Counted from the stretch's first letter, positions 19,604 through 34,652 are shown. The stretch: 64,000 nt of DNA from Candidatus Caldilinea saccharophila (GCA_016710365.1 JADJVW010000003.1:146501-210500), one strand, 5' to 3'. The notes: generated from the sequence alone by a model not told the origin. A program made the numbers and translations.

Positions 19604-19921
19604 CTAGACTGCGACGCCAAGCGGTTGAATGCGCGCCAATTCTTCTTCGGCGCTACGGTTGGTTTCCCAAAGATCTCTTGCTTGCTGCGCGTTGAGCCAA
19701 AAGCTTGGTGAGTTGCCAAACAAACGCGACAGACGCAGCGCCATCAGTGGGGTAATGGCACGCTGTTCCTGCAGCAATTCATAGATCGTCTGGCGCGAGA
19801 CTCCCAGGGCTGTCGCCAGTCCACTGGCAGTCAATTTGTAGGCTGGCATAAAATCTTCGCGCAACATTTCCCCTGGGTGTGTTGGCGGGATCCGCCGCGG
19901 TTCAGAATTTGCTATGGTCAT
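19604..19921 (-). CDS. higA: HigA-family antitoxin, XRE helix-turn-helix
   Basis: 105 residues. IPPTHPGEMLREDFMPAYKLTASGLATALGVSRQTIYELLQEQRAITPLMALRLSRLFGNSPSFWLNAQQARDL is the standard VapI/HigA antitoxin profile with the helix-turn-helix in the middle. It follows the toxin gene by 12 bases, the normal toxin-first order of higBA. It would neutralise the toxin and repress the pair's promoter. Confidence 0.93.
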   Translation of the reverse strand: MTIANSEPRRIPPTHPGEMLREDFMPAYKLTASGLATALGVSRQTIYELLQEQRAITPLMALRLSRLFGNSPSFWLNAQQARDLWETNRSAEEELARIQPLGVAV

Positions 19922-19933
19922 CGCTTGCTCCTT

Positions 19934-20215
19934 TCAATGATAGTCTGCGATCTCGACGTCAAAGGCATCGCCGTCGATGAATCGAAAGCAGATACGCCAT
20001 TGCTCTTTGACTGAAATTGAAAACTGGCCGTCTCGATCACCTTTCAGCGCATGTAGCCGGTTGCTTGGCGGCACTCTCAGATCGTTGAGGTCGGTTGCTA
20101 AATTGATATACTCCAGCCTTCGCACCGCCCGCTTGGCAAGATCAGGGGGGATGCGCTTCGATCTGCCGCTGACAAAAAGCTGCTGTGTCTCTTTGTCGGC
20201 AAATGACTTGATCAT
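19934..20215 (-). CDS. higB: HigB-family mRNA interferase toxin
   Basis: About 93 residues from ATG 20215; a GTG at 20236 in frame would add seven residues but lies inside a palindrome and is less likely. MIKSFADKETQQLFVSGRSKRIPPDLAKRAVRRLEYINLATDLNDLRVPPSNRLHALKGDRDGQFSISVKEQWRICFRF matches the HigB/RelE-like fold, with the conserved LHALKGDR and QWRICFRF strands. It is a ribosome-dependent mRNase by family knowledge. Confidence 0.92.
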   Translation of the reverse strand: MIKSFADKETQQLFVSGRSKRIPPDLAKRAVRRLEYINLATDLNDLRVPPSNRLHALKGDRDGQFSISVKEQWRICFRFIDGDAFDVEIADYH

Positions 20216-20230
20216 AGCCGAATTGTAATG

Positions 20231-20242
20231 TGTCACGTGACA
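20231..20242. promoter_or_regulatory. 12-bp palindrome at the higBA promoter
   Basis: TGTCACGTGACA is a perfect palindrome 16 bases before the higB ATG, a plausible HigA operator. Confidence 0.5.
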
Positions 20243-20275
20243 GTTGTCAATGCAGTCTATTTACGGAACACTCTC

Positions 20276-20311
20276 AAATGATGTTGATGTCTTGACATCA
20301 TTTAAATGATG
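20276..20311. promoter_or_regulatory. Overlapping palindromes upstream of vapBC
   Basis: AAATGATGT (20276-20284) pairs with ACATCATTT (20295-20303), and the second arm is part of a perfect 16-bp palindrome CATCATTTAAATGATG (20296-20311). It lies 54 bases before vapB, a likely VapB(C) binding region. Confidence 0.6.
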
Positions 20312-20364
20312 AGATAGCATCAATCTGGATGGGTCGGATAGCGTGCATTTGTTCGGAGAGCGTA

Positions 20365-20592
20365 ATGCGTACAACGTTGGATATTGATGAGGATATTTTA
20401 TTGGCGGCAAAGGAACAAGCCGCGCGTGAGAAAATATCGATCGGCAAGGCGCTCTCCGAATTGGCGCGCCAAGCGCTCACACATGTTCCTGAGGCCCCCC
20501 GGCGCAACGGGGCGCCTCTCTTTCCGGTGCAGTCTACGGCTGGCGTCGTAACCCTGGAGTTGGTCAATCAGTTGCGAGATGCCGCGCCGTGA
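20365..20592 (+). CDS. vapB: VapB-like antitoxin (ribbon-helix-helix type)
   Basis: 75 residues from ATG 20365, with GGAGAGCGTA upstream. MRTTLDIDEDILLAAKEQAAREKISIGKALSELARQAL is the ribbon-helix-helix DNA-binding region common in VapB antitoxins of PIN toxins; the C-terminus would wrap the toxin. It overlaps vapC by four bases. Confidence 0.9.
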   Translation: MRTTLDIDEDILLAAKEQAAREKISIGKALSELARQALTHVPEAPRRNGAPLFPVQSTAGVVTLELVNQLRDAAP

Positions 20593-21020
20593 CCTGCTAT
20601 TTGCTCGATGTCAATCTCATGCTGGCATTAGTCGATCCGATGCACGTTCACCACGATGTGACGCATCATTGGTTTGCTGCGACCGGTCAGCATGTTTGGG
20701 CCACGTGCCCAATCGTTGAAAATGGCTTCGTGCGCATTGCCAGTCATCCGCAATACCCAAATCGTCCGGGCGAAAGCGCCGTGGTGTTGGGTCTACTACG
20801 CCAATTATGCGCTCATCCCGGCCATACTTTCTGGGCGGACGATGTCACCCTGCGCGATCTGTTGACGCCAGATGCTGCCTTTACACACAACCATCTGGCT
20901 GACCTTTATTTACTGGGATTGGCTGTGAGTCACGGTGGCAAGCTCGCTACGCTGGATCAGCGTATTCCAATCTCCACTGTCGCCGGTGGGGACAAAGCGA
21001 TAGAAATCATCGTTCCATGA
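20589..21020 (+). CDS. vapC: VapC toxin, PIN-domain RNase
   Basis: 143 residues, starting with GTG 20589 that overlaps the vapB stop. YLLDVNLMLALVDPMHVHHD supplies the first Asp of the PIN active site, IVENGFVRI the conserved Glu, and HNHLADLYLLGLAVSHGGKLATLDQRI the C-terminal acidic cluster. The stop codon lies inside the hairpin that follows. Confidence 0.92.
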   Translation: MTCYLLDVNLMLALVDPMHVHHDVTHHWFAATGQHVWATCPIVENGFVRIASHPQYPNRPGESAVVLGLLRQLCAHPGHTFWADDVTLRDLLTPDAAFTHNHLADLYLLGLAVSHGGKLATLDQRIPISTVAGGDKAIEIIVP

Positions 21021-21078
21021 TCAACAGAGGCGTGGAAGCAACTCTTCCCACGAATTGCTTCCACGCCTCTGTTGATCA
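21018..21078. terminator. Perfect 24-bp hairpin between convergent genes
   Basis: Arms 21018-21041 and 21055-21078 are perfectly complementary with a 13-base loop. The vapC stop TGA is the first three bases of the left arm. It ends 17 bases before the end of the opposing GH3 gene, so it can act for both directions. No long T-tract, hence possibly a stability stem. Confidence 0.75.
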
Positions 21079-21094
21079 ATCGTGTGTGTTCTTC

Positions 21095-23239
21095 CTACTG
21101 AATGACGTTAATCGTCGTTTCCACCGGCGTGGCCGCGCCCAGCGCCGTGCTGCGCAGACCGGGCGAACTGCCGCCGGCGATCAGGCGGTAGGCGCCGGGC
21201 CGCACCGCGACTTTGCCTGCGTCGTCAACTGTCGCCAGCCGGTCGGGCGACAGCGTAAAGTCGAGAGTGCGGGTTTCGCCGGCAGCCAGCGCCATGCGCT
21301 CAAATCCGACCAGCGTGTAGAATGGATCGCCCGGCGCCGGCTCCAGCTTGCTCAGATAAAGCTGCACGACTTCTTCGGCATCCACGGCGCCGGCGTTGGT
21401 CAGCTTGACCTGCACGGTCAGCGGCGCGCCGGCCTTGATCTCATCTGGCGTTTGGATGCTGCGATAGATGAAGCGCGTATAGCTCAGCCCAAAGCCAAAG
21501 GGGTAGAGCGGCGCTTCGCTGGCGTAGCGGTAGGTGCGGCCGGCCATGTTGTACTCCTCGAAGAGAGGCAACTGGTCGAGTGACGCCGGGAAGGTCAGCG
21601 GCAGCTTGCCCGACGGCGACGCCGCGCCAAAGAGCACGTCGGCCACGGCCGCGCCGCCCTCCTGGCCCGGATACCACACAAAGAGAATGGCGTCGGCCAG
21701 GTCGGCGATATCACCCAGGGCGATGGCGCTGCCGCCGGTGAGGACAAGCACGAGGCGCGCGCCGTTCGACTTGAGCAGGCGCAGGTAATCGGCCTGCACC
21801 GCGGGCAGCCCGATGTCGACGCGGTCGCCGTTGACGGGCGACTCAATGGCGTCGCCCTCCTCGCCTTCCATCTGCGGCGAGAGCCCCATGCAGGCGATCA
21901 CCACGTCGGAACGCGCGGCGGCCATGGTCGTCCACGTGCTTGGGCTGGCGGGGACGTGGAGCAGCAGTGTGCCGGGGCGATATTCCAGGCGGACGCCCTC
22001 CGGGGTGCGCGCCACAATGCCCTCGATCAGCGTGGTCAGCGATTCAGACACGCCGTAGTAGTTGCCCATGAGCACTTCGGCATTGGCCGCGGTCGGTCCA
22101 AGCACGTAGAGGCTACGCAGGTCGCGCAGGGGCAGGATGTTGTTTGCGTTCTTGAGCAGGACGACAGATTTCAGCGCCGCTGCATAGGCAAGCTGGCGGT
22201 GCGCGTCGCTGTTGATGACGCTTTCCGGGATCGCCGAGAAAGGCACCTGCTCCTGGGGGTCGAACATGCCCAGTTTGAAGCGCGTGGTGTAGATACGCGT
22301 GACTGCGCGGTCGATATCGATCTCGTCGAGCAGCCCGCGCTCCAGCGCTGCGCCCAGGTGCTCAAAGGTCTGGCCGCACTCCAGGTCGCAGCCGCGCTTG
22401 ACCGCCAGGGCTGCACTCTCGGCGCCGTCGGCGGTAAGGCCGTGTGTGGTGTGTAGATCGTTGAGCGCCCAGCAGTCCGAGACGACATGTCCCTGAAAAT
22501 CCCACTCGCCGCGCAGAATATCCACGAGCAGCAACTCGCTGGCGCAGCAGGCCTCGCCATTAATACGGTTGTACGCGCCCATGACGGCCTCGACCTTGGC
22601 CTCGGTCACCAATTTTTTGAAGGCGGGCAGATAGGTGGTGTGAAGATCGCGCGGCGACACCTGAGCGTCGAACGCATGGCGCTTGCTCTCTGGCCCGCTG
22701 TGCACGGCGTAATGCTTGGCGCAGGCCGCAGCTTTGAGATAGCGGGGATCGTCGCCCTGCAAGCCGCGCACGAACGCGGCGCCCAGCTCGCCCGTCAAGT
22801 ACGGATCTTCGCCCCACGTTTCCTGGCCGCGGCCCCAACGCGGGTCGCGGAAGATGTTGACGTTGGGCGACCAGAAGGTCAGCCCCTGGTAGTGGCCGGT
22901 CTCGCCGTAGCGGCGCAGTGTGGCGTGATATTTGGCGCGACCCTCGTCACCGATGGCGGATGCGACGCGCTCGATCAGGTTGGGGTCCCAGGTGGCGGCC
23001 ATGCCGATGGCCTGCGGAAAGACGGTGGCGCGGCCGTTGCGGGCAATGCCATGCAGCGCCTCGCCCCACCAGTTGTAGGCCGGGATGCCCAGCCGTGCGA
23101 TGGCCGGCGCGTTGAAAACAAGCTGGCCAAGCTTCTCCTCCAGCGTCATGCGCCCCACGAGGTCGGCGACGCGGTCGGCAAGCGGTTGGGCAGGATCAAG
23201 AAAAAGCGGACGTGTGCTTGGCGTCTGGTCAGGTTGCAT
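21095..23239 (-). CDS. Glycoside hydrolase family 3, beta-xylosidase-like
   Basis: 714 residues from ATG 23239 (GGATGG upstream); an ATG at 23248 is also possible. No signal peptide. The GH3 N-domain shows MTLEEKLGQL, NWWGEALHGIARNGRATVFPQAIG, RDPRWGRGQETWGEDPYLTG and the nucleophile Asp255 in HVVSDCWALND. The second domain has VVLLKNANNILPL and WYPGQEGGAAVADVLFG, and a fibronectin-III-like end follows PFGFGLSYTRF. The NWWGEALHG start is characteristic of xylosidase/arabinosidase GH3 enzymes. Substrate is inferred as xylo-oligosaccharides taken up by neighbouring transporters. Confidence 0.9.
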   Translation of the reverse strand: MQPDQTPSTRPLFLDPAQPLADRVADLVGRMTLEEKLGQLVFNAPAIARLGIPAYNWWGEALHGIARNGRATVFPQAIGMAATWDPNLIERVASAIGDEGRAKYHATLRRYGETGHYQGLTFWSPNVNIFRDPRWGRGQETWGEDPYLTGELGAAFVRGLQGDDPRYLKAAACAKHYAVHSGPESKRHAFDAQVSPRDLHTTYLPAFKKLVTEAKVEAVMGAYNRINGEACCASELLLVDILRGEWDFQGHVVSDCWALNDLHTTHGLTADGAESAALAVKRGCDLECGQTFEHLGAALERGLLDEIDIDRAVTRIYTTRFKLGMFDPQEQVPFSAIPESVINSDAHRQLAYAAALKSVVLLKNANNILPLRDLRSLYVLGPTAANAEVLMGNYYGVSESLTTLIEGIVARTPEGVRLEYRPGTLLLHVPASPSTWTTMAAARSDVVIACMGLSPQMEGEEGDAIESPVNGDRVDIGLPAVQADYLRLLKSNGARLVLVLTGGSAIALGDIADLADAILFVWYPGQEGGAAVADVLFGAASPSGKLPLTFPASLDQLPLFEEYNMAGRTYRYASEAPLYPFGFGLSYTRFIYRSIQTPDEIKAGAPLTVQVKLTNAGAVDAEEVVQLYLSKLEPAPGDPFYTLVGFERMALAAGETRTLDFTLSPDRLATVDDAGKVAVRPGAYRLIAGGSSPGLRSTALGAATPVETTINVIQ

Positions 23240-23379
23240 AGTTTCCATCCATTCGTTGCAAAAAAAAGTGGTTGTAGGGCAGCTTTGCGTTGCCCATGAG
23301 CGCTGAATCCATTGTAACTGAAATTGTAACAGTTGGCTGCTGGATTGTGCAGGGTGATGATGGTGAAATAGCAATGGAC

Positions 23380-23760
23380 GTATGGCGTTGATCATGTCGG
23401 CGATGCTGGTCCTCACGGCCATGCTTTACACGGCGCTCGGTTACGAGGCGCGCGCCGCTGTGAGTGATCGCGGCTGGCTCATCGATATCCGTTTCTGCAA
23501 CAAGACAGCAGCGATCTGTCGATCTTCATTCTCTTCTACGTCTTTGGCATTCTGCTGCAGATCGCTTGCTATCGACACAAAGCGTATGGATTGATGCTCA
23601 ACGCCGTTCCGGCGCTGCAGGCGGCGTCGCAAGAGATGGTGCGTTCCAAAATTTTGGCGAGAACGTCCCCGGCGCTGGTCAAGAGGACTTGGTTAAACGG
23701 GGCCGCGTCTGACCAGTGCCGGGAACGCAACAAAAACTTGACACACACCCCGACGAAAAT
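23380..23760 (+). pseudogene. Remnant of a membrane protein
   Basis: MALIMSAMLVLTAMLYTALGYEARA is a clear membrane helix in one frame (from about 23382). About 110 bases later, SIFILFYVFGILLQIACYRHKAYGLMLNAVPALQA, a second helix, appears in another frame with no start codon. Together they read like the tail of a multi-pass membrane protein broken by an indel and lacking its front. I cannot name the family. Confidence 0.4.
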
Positions 23761-23766
23761 TGGGGG

Positions 23767-23822
23767 TTGACAACCGCTCGATTTTCACTAAAATACTGAT
23801 AACGATACCGGTATCGTTATCA
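23767..23822 (+). promoter_or_regulatory. Promoter and long palindromic LacI-type operator
   Basis: TTGACA (23767-23772) and TAAAAT (23789-23794) are spaced by 16 bases. Three bases later a perfect 26-bp palindrome spans 23797-23822, each half containing ATAACGATACC and complement, centred on CG-containing sequence; a further half-site GTATCGTTACC follows. It is a downstream-blocking operator for the LacI gene at 23891, so autoregulation of the operon is likely. Confidence 0.8.
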
Positions 23823-23890
23823 GTATCGTTACCGCTTCATTGTGTGAGTCTTTGAGTAACTTCCCAATCAAATCATCAGATTGCCTGTCA

Positions 23891-24916
23891 ATGCGATACT
23901 TGCAGAGCGGCGTCACGATCCGCGATGTAGCGCGTGAAGCTGGGGTGTCCGTCTCCACTGTTTCGCGCGTCCTCAACGACAAAGATGACGTTGCGCCGGA
24001 AACCGCGCAGAGCGTGCGCCGCGTGATCGAGGAGTTGGGCTATGCGTCGAGCATGGCCGCCCGCAGTCTGCGCAGCCGCACGACCAACGTGGTTGGGCTG
24101 ATTGTGCCCGACCTTTGGCACCCCTTTACCTCGCTGGTGATCAAAGGGATCAGCCAAGAGGTGGCGGCGCAGCGGTACGATTTGCTTGCCTATGCCAGCG
24201 CCGGCCGCAACGTCAACGCGTTGGCCAGTTGGGAGCAACAATTGGTGGCGCGTTTGAATGGCAGCGTGACGGATGGCATTATCGTCGTGACGCCCAACGC
24301 CGCTCAATATCGCACGGCTTTTCCCCTGGTTGCCGTCGACCCGCATCAGGCGAACACTGATTTTCCCGCGATCATCTCGACCAACTATCAGGGCGTCAAC
24401 GAAGCCATGTCCTATCTCGTAGCGCTGGGTCATCGCCGCATCGGTTTTATTACAGGCAGGCCGGCTCTGCAAAGTTCGAGCCGCCGATTAGAAGGCTATA
24501 TCAATGGATTGGCGCAAGCGGGCATCCCCGTTGACCCCGACCTCATCTCCACCGGTGATTACGCGCGCGCCCGGGCTATCGAGTGCGCGCGCTGTCTGTT
24601 ATCGCTGGCCGACCCGCCCACCGCCATCATGGCGGCCAGCGACGAAACCGCGTTCGGCGTCTACGCTGTGGCGGCGGAGCGCCATCTGCGCATTCCGGAG
24701 GATCTCTCTGTCGTGGGGTTTGACAACATCGTCGAGAGCGCCTTCACCGATCCTCCGCTGACTACCGTCGACCAATCCATCGAAAAAATGGGGGTGTTGG
24801 CGGCTGAAATCGTGCTGAAGCTGATCCAGGGGCAGCCCTGGGAAAGCCGACTCAATAAAGTGCCGACCCGACTTGTCATCCGGCAGTCGTGTCGGCCAAT
24901 CGTTCCTGTGAACTAA
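23891..24916 (+). CDS. LacI-family transcriptional regulator
   Basis: 341 residues from ATG 23891 (an in-frame start at 23840 lies near the operator and lacks conservation). TIRDVAREAGVSVSTVSRVLNDKDDVAPET is the helix-turn-helix, with the hinge helix in SSMAARSLR and the sensor domain VVGLIVPDLWHPFTSLVIKGI, PTAIMAASDETAFGVYAVA and DLSVVGFDN. It is 34 bases upstream of the binding-protein gene with no terminator, so it forms one operon with the transporter and GH3 gene. The inducer is unknown. Confidence 0.93.
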   Translation: MRYLQSGVTIRDVAREAGVSVSTVSRVLNDKDDVAPETAQSVRRVIEELGYASSMAARSLRSRTTNVVGLIVPDLWHPFTSLVIKGISQEVAAQRYDLLAYASAGRNVNALASWEQQLVARLNGSVTDGIIVVTPNAAQYRTAFPLVAVDPHQANTDFPAIISTNYQGVNEAMSYLVALGHRRIGFITGRPALQSSSRRLEGYINGLAQAGIPVDPDLISTGDYARARAIECARCLLSLADPPTAIMAASDETAFGVYAVAAERHLRIPEDLSVVGFDNIVESAFTDPPLTTVDQSIEKMGVLAAEIVLKLIQGQPWESRLNKVPTRLVIRQSCRPIVPVN

Positions 24917-24950
24917 GGTGAATTATGTTTGAAGAAAAGAGGAGAGGAAG

Positions 24951-26905
<1,955 letters not shown>

Positions 26906-26910
26906 AAGTG

Positions 26911-27022
26911 TAGAGATTGGGAGATTGAGAGATTGAGGAACTTGAGAGGGTTTTGCGGCGATAAGACCGTACGCAACCTCCTAATTTCCTAATCTCGCAA
27001 TCTCCTAATCTCCATCTCTCTA
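26911..27022. repeat. Imperfect inverted repeat of GAGATTGGGAG words
   Basis: The left arm (26911-26950) is built of AGATTG/GAGATT words, and the right arm (26976-27022) holds the complementary CTAATCTC words. It lies between the binding-protein and permease genes, matching the hairpins of the two other transporter operons in position. Related words occur at 45794-45845 and 62961-63088. Confidence 0.75.
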
Positions 27023-27055
27023 CTCTTTGCAGACCCAGAGGGAGCAATCTATCGC

Positions 27056-28060
<1,005 letters not shown>

Positions 28061-28087
28061 CTGAGGCTATTCAGCCATTGTAGAAAT

Positions 28088-28208
28088 AGAACGCGGATAG
28101 GACGGATTAGGCGAGACACAAATCGGCCAACCAATGGCACGCGGATCAGGCGGATAGTTGCGGATCAGATCAGCGAAAATCAGTGAGATCCGCGTCATCC
28201 GCGTGCTA
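28088..28208. repeat. GCGGAT-word inverted repeat between permease genes
   Basis: GCACGCGGATCAGGCGGAT (28138-28156) faces its near-complement ending at 28206, with an inner GCGGATC/GATCCGC pair and more GCGGAT words at 28091-28120. The same word family recurs at 43208-43272. It separates the two permease genes by 231 bases, unusual for co-translated permeases. Confidence 0.7.
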
Positions 28209-28291
28209 TCTTTACCCGACTGAGTAGATACCAATGATCATGAAAGTAGACAACGTACAATTGTATTCGCCTGACAAGGAGTGCGGATAGC

Positions 28292-29142
28292 GTGAAAGTA
28301 TTTAGAGATCTGCTCAGAGACTACCGCTTTTTCTGGGGTTTCTGGATTCTGGTCATGATGGTTGCCTTCGCCGGCCTTTCTTTTTTATCACCTTATGACC
28401 CGACGTTGTGGGGAGAAGTGCCGCGCGACATGCGACCGTCCGCCGAGTATTGGCTGGGCACCGATTCCAACGGCCAGGACATCTTCTGGATTGCCACCTT
28501 CGCCGTGCGCAACTCGCTGACCATCGCCTTAATCGCAGGACTGGTTTCGCGCGTGATCGCAGTCACGGTCGGCATGGTGGCGGGCTATCTGGGCGGTAAG
28601 TCGGACCGGGTGCTCATGTTCGTCAGCGACAGTCTGCTGGTCATCCCGCTCTTTCTGATGATCGTCCTGTTAGCGATGCTGATCCGTGACAGTATGAGCG
28701 TGATCAGCCTGGGGCTGCTCCTGGCGATCTTTGGCTGGGCCTGGGACGCGCGGCTGATCCGGTCGCAGATTCTGAGCCTGCGCGAGCGCGAGTTCACCAA
28801 GACCGCCGTGCTCTCCGGCACCGGCACCCTGCGGCTGGTGATGAACGAGTACATGCCCTATTCGACGCCGCTGATTTTCTCCACGCTGATCAACAACATG
28901 GCCTGGGCCATCGGCTTGGAGATCACGCTGGCGATTCTCGGCCTGCTCGACCTCTCGATTCCGACGCTGGGCACGATGCTCTACTGGGCAATCAGCTACC
29001 AGGCCGTGCTGCTGGGCCGCTGGTGGTGGGTGCTGACGCCGATCGCGCTGTCGATTTTTCTCTTCGTAGCCTTGTACTGGCTTTCTGTCAGCATCAGTGA
29101 ATACCTGGACCCGCGCCGCCGGATCCAGCGCGTCGGAGTTGG

Positions 29143-29146
<4 letters not shown>
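28292..29146 (+). CDS. ABC transporter permease, DppC type
   Basis: 284 residues. The start is GTG 28292, with AAGGAGTG upstream. It has an N-terminal helix, the MGTN-like LGTDSNGQDIFWIATF motif, and an EAA loop (REREFTKTAVLSGTGTLRLVMNEYMPYSTPL). Its stop overlaps the next gene's GTG start by four bases. Partner of the permease at 27056 and paralogue of the gene at 5181. Confidence 0.9.
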
Positions 29147-30142
<996 letters not shown>

Positions 30143-30159
<17 letters not shown>

Positions 30160-31108
30160 AGTTGAAGACCTGACCAAAACGTTTACGATGGGCAGCGTGC
30201 TCTCGCGTGTCCGGATCACGGCGGTCGACGATATCTCATTTTTCATCAAACCGGCCGAGATTTTTGCCCTGGCCGGCGAGAGCGGCTGCGGCAAGACGAC
30301 GACCGCACGCATCATCATGGGCTTTGATCACGCCACCGCCGGCGCGATCATCCACGGCGGCAAGAAAGAAGCCAAGAACGAGAAGGTCTGGTTCACCGAA
30401 GGCATCCAGGCGATCTTTCAGGATCCCTTTGGCACCTTCAACCCGCTGCGAGAGGTCGAACGCTACTTCTTCGAGACGATCCGGAACTACAAACTGGCCA
30501 AGACCAAGCAGGAGGCAACCGCCCGCATCGATGACAAGCTGCGTCTGGTCGGCCTGACCTACGAGGATCTGGCGGGCCGGTATCCGAGCGAGTTTTCGGG
30601 CGGCCAACTCCAGCGCATCTCGATCGCGCGCGCGTTGCTCACCGACCCGAAGCTCATCATTGCCGACGAGCCGGTCTCGATGGTCGACGCGTCGCTGCGC
30701 ATGTCGATCGTCAACCTCTTCAAGAAGCTGCGCGACGAGTTGGGCGTGAGCGTGCTCTACATCACGCACGACCTGGCGACCGCCTACTATGTCTGTGACC
30801 GCATCGCGATCATGTTCCGCGGCGATATCGTCGAGATGGGCACGGTGGAGCAGGTGCTGATGGCGCCCAAGCATCCGTACACGCAGTTGCTGCGTGCGTC
30901 GATCCCGGAGGCTGACACGGCACGGCGCTGGCAGGGTGAAATCAAGCTCTCCGACACCGAGCACGAAGAGTATCTGCGCCAGGGCTGCCGCTTTGCCGGT
31001 CGCTGCCCGCTGGTGATGGACGTCTGCCGCACCACGCCGCCACCCGACGTCCTGGTCGAAGGCGCGCACGTCAGTTGTCATCTGTACGCCGAGCATGGAA
31101 CCACTTAG
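30143..31108 (+). CDS. ABC transporter ATPase, DppF type
   Basis: 321 residues from ATG 30143 with GGAGAGGGCGAGC upstream and a 17-base overlap with the upstream gene. Walker A GESGCGKTT, signature FSGGQLQR, Walker B IIADEPVSMVDAS and the Cys tail GCRFAGRCPLVMDVC. The VSMVDAS variant after Walker B is shared with its paralogue at 6984. Confidence 0.92.
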
Positions 31109-31109
31109 A

Positions 31110-31203
31110 ACCACCAAGACACGAAGACCGCAAAGGGGCACAAAGGACGCCTTGCCTGGCGTTTCTTTGTGCCCCTTTGTGCTCGTTGAGTCTTCGTGGT
31201 GGT
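31110..31203. repeat. Long inverted repeat of ACGAAGAC/CAAAGGG words
   Basis: The left arm 31110-31151 and right arm 31158-31203 form a nearly perfect stem with a six-base loop. The words CACGAAGAC and GGGGCACAAAG are of a family seen widely in bacterial intergenic regions. It starts two bases after the ATPase stop and ends 35 bases before the GH3 start, so it is transcribed with the operon. Confidence 0.8.
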
Positions 31204-31237
31204 CTCTTCAACTACACCAAAACAAAGGGTCAATATT

Positions 31238-33613
<2,376 letters not shown>

Positions 33614-33800
33614 GGTAAGGCGTAGAGGCCGAGAAGGTCCGCTGGTTTCGGCGCTGTCGTAATCGATGGTTGATATGGAGCGAATAGCGGGGTATGATTC
33701 AGCCGAGGGAGTCATGCCCCGCTATTCGCTTGATAATGAGTAGTTAGCCCGCCCCTCCAAAATAATATTTCCCGTCTAAAAGCCAACAAAGGAGATAACA

Positions 33801-34514
33801 ATGAAATCAGATGACCAAGTAGAAGGAAATGAGCAAATCAGGATATTTTTAAAATTTCTTGGCGTTCTTTCGATTATTCTGTTTGCGATTATTCCATTTC
33901 AGGCAGCAATCTATTTCATTGCTCCTCCTCCAAATGATGTAATTAGTTATTTTGACTTGTTTCAAAAAAACCCTTTGCTCGGTTTTATCGATTTTGACCT
34001 TAATTTAACAGTAGATAATATTTTGTTTGTGCTTGTGTATATAGGCTTGTTTTTGCTGTTAAAGAAAAGGAGCCCCGTTTTTTCAATGATTGGTTTAGTA
34101 TTTTCAATAATAAGTGTAGCACTATACGTAGTTTCAAGAGAAGCCATATTTGGAATGCTTATATTGAGCAATCAATATGCGAGTGCAGTAAGTGAAGTAG
34201 ATAAAGTATCAATAATAACTAATGGCAAAATGCTTATGACATTATTTAATGGTACTTCTTTTAATGTTAGTTATTGTTTCGGCGGAATAGCCATAACAAT
34301 GTTTTCCATTGCGATAATAAATAGCAGAGTGTTCTCAAAATCGGTCGGATGGTTAGGGTTGGTTATTGGAATATTAATGCTAGTTCCACCAACGGCTGGT
34401 CAATTGGGGTTTGTGATTTCATTTATATCAATAATGCCGATGTTACCCTGGCTAATTATGCTTGCGATAGGCTTCTTTAAGTTGGGGAAGAAATCAAATG
34501 ACACTGTTTCGTAA
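33801..34514 (+). CDS. AT-rich integral membrane protein, DUF4386-like
   Basis: 237 residues with six to seven hydrophobic segments, among them FLGVLSIILFAIIPFQAAIYFI and FVISFISIMPMLPWLIMLAIGFFKL. The start is ATG 33801 with AAGGAGATAACA, an excellent ribosome site. The protein pattern (short N-terminus, NILFVLVYIGLFLLLKK, FNVSYCFGGIAITMFSI) resembles the DUF4386 family of uncharacterised membrane proteins. The gene is strikingly AT-rich with many ATA and TTA codons, unlike its GC-rich neighbours. It is followed by an attC-like site and flanked by direct repeats, so it was probably acquired. Function unknown. Confidence 0.8.
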   Translation: MKSDDQVEGNEQIRIFLKFLGVLSIILFAIIPFQAAIYFIAPPPNDVISYFDLFQKNPLLGFIDFDLNLTVDNILFVLVYIGLFLLLKKRSPVFSMIGLVFSIISVALYVVSREAIFGMLILSNQYASAVSEVDKVSIITNGKMLMTLFNGTSFNVSYCFGGIAITMFSIAIINSRVFSKSVGWLGLVIGILMLVPPTAGQLGFVISFISIMPMLPWLIMLAIGFFKLGKKSNDTVS

Positions 34515-34523
34515 AACAGAAGC

Positions 34524-34652
34524 GGGCTAACAAAGCGTGCACCTGACGTGTGGGATTCTGCGGCATTTTCAAGCATTTTTCTGGCTGCGGATTTTTTCCA
34601 CATCTCAAGCATTGTCCACGCCCGCCCACACGTAGGTAACGCAAGCCGTTAC
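34524..34652 (+). mobile_element. attC-like integron recombination site
   Basis: It begins with GGGCTAAC (34524-34531) and ends with CCGTTAC (34646-34652), a TAAC/GTTA pair. Inside, GCGTGCACCTGACGTGTGGG (34535-34554) faces CCCACACGTAGGTAACGC (34625-34642): the stem matches except for extra bases, the usual extrahelical positions of attC. AAA and AAGCC lie unpaired between the boxes. The middle 70 bases form the variable loop. This is the architecture of gene-cassette sites and directly follows the AT-rich gene. No integrase gene is in the window. Confidence 0.6.

Noticed and set aside
34524..34652. attC-like site as an ordinary terminator of the membrane-protein gene
   Set aside because: A T-tract is missing and the end boxes plus extra-base stem fit a cassette site better; still not certain.
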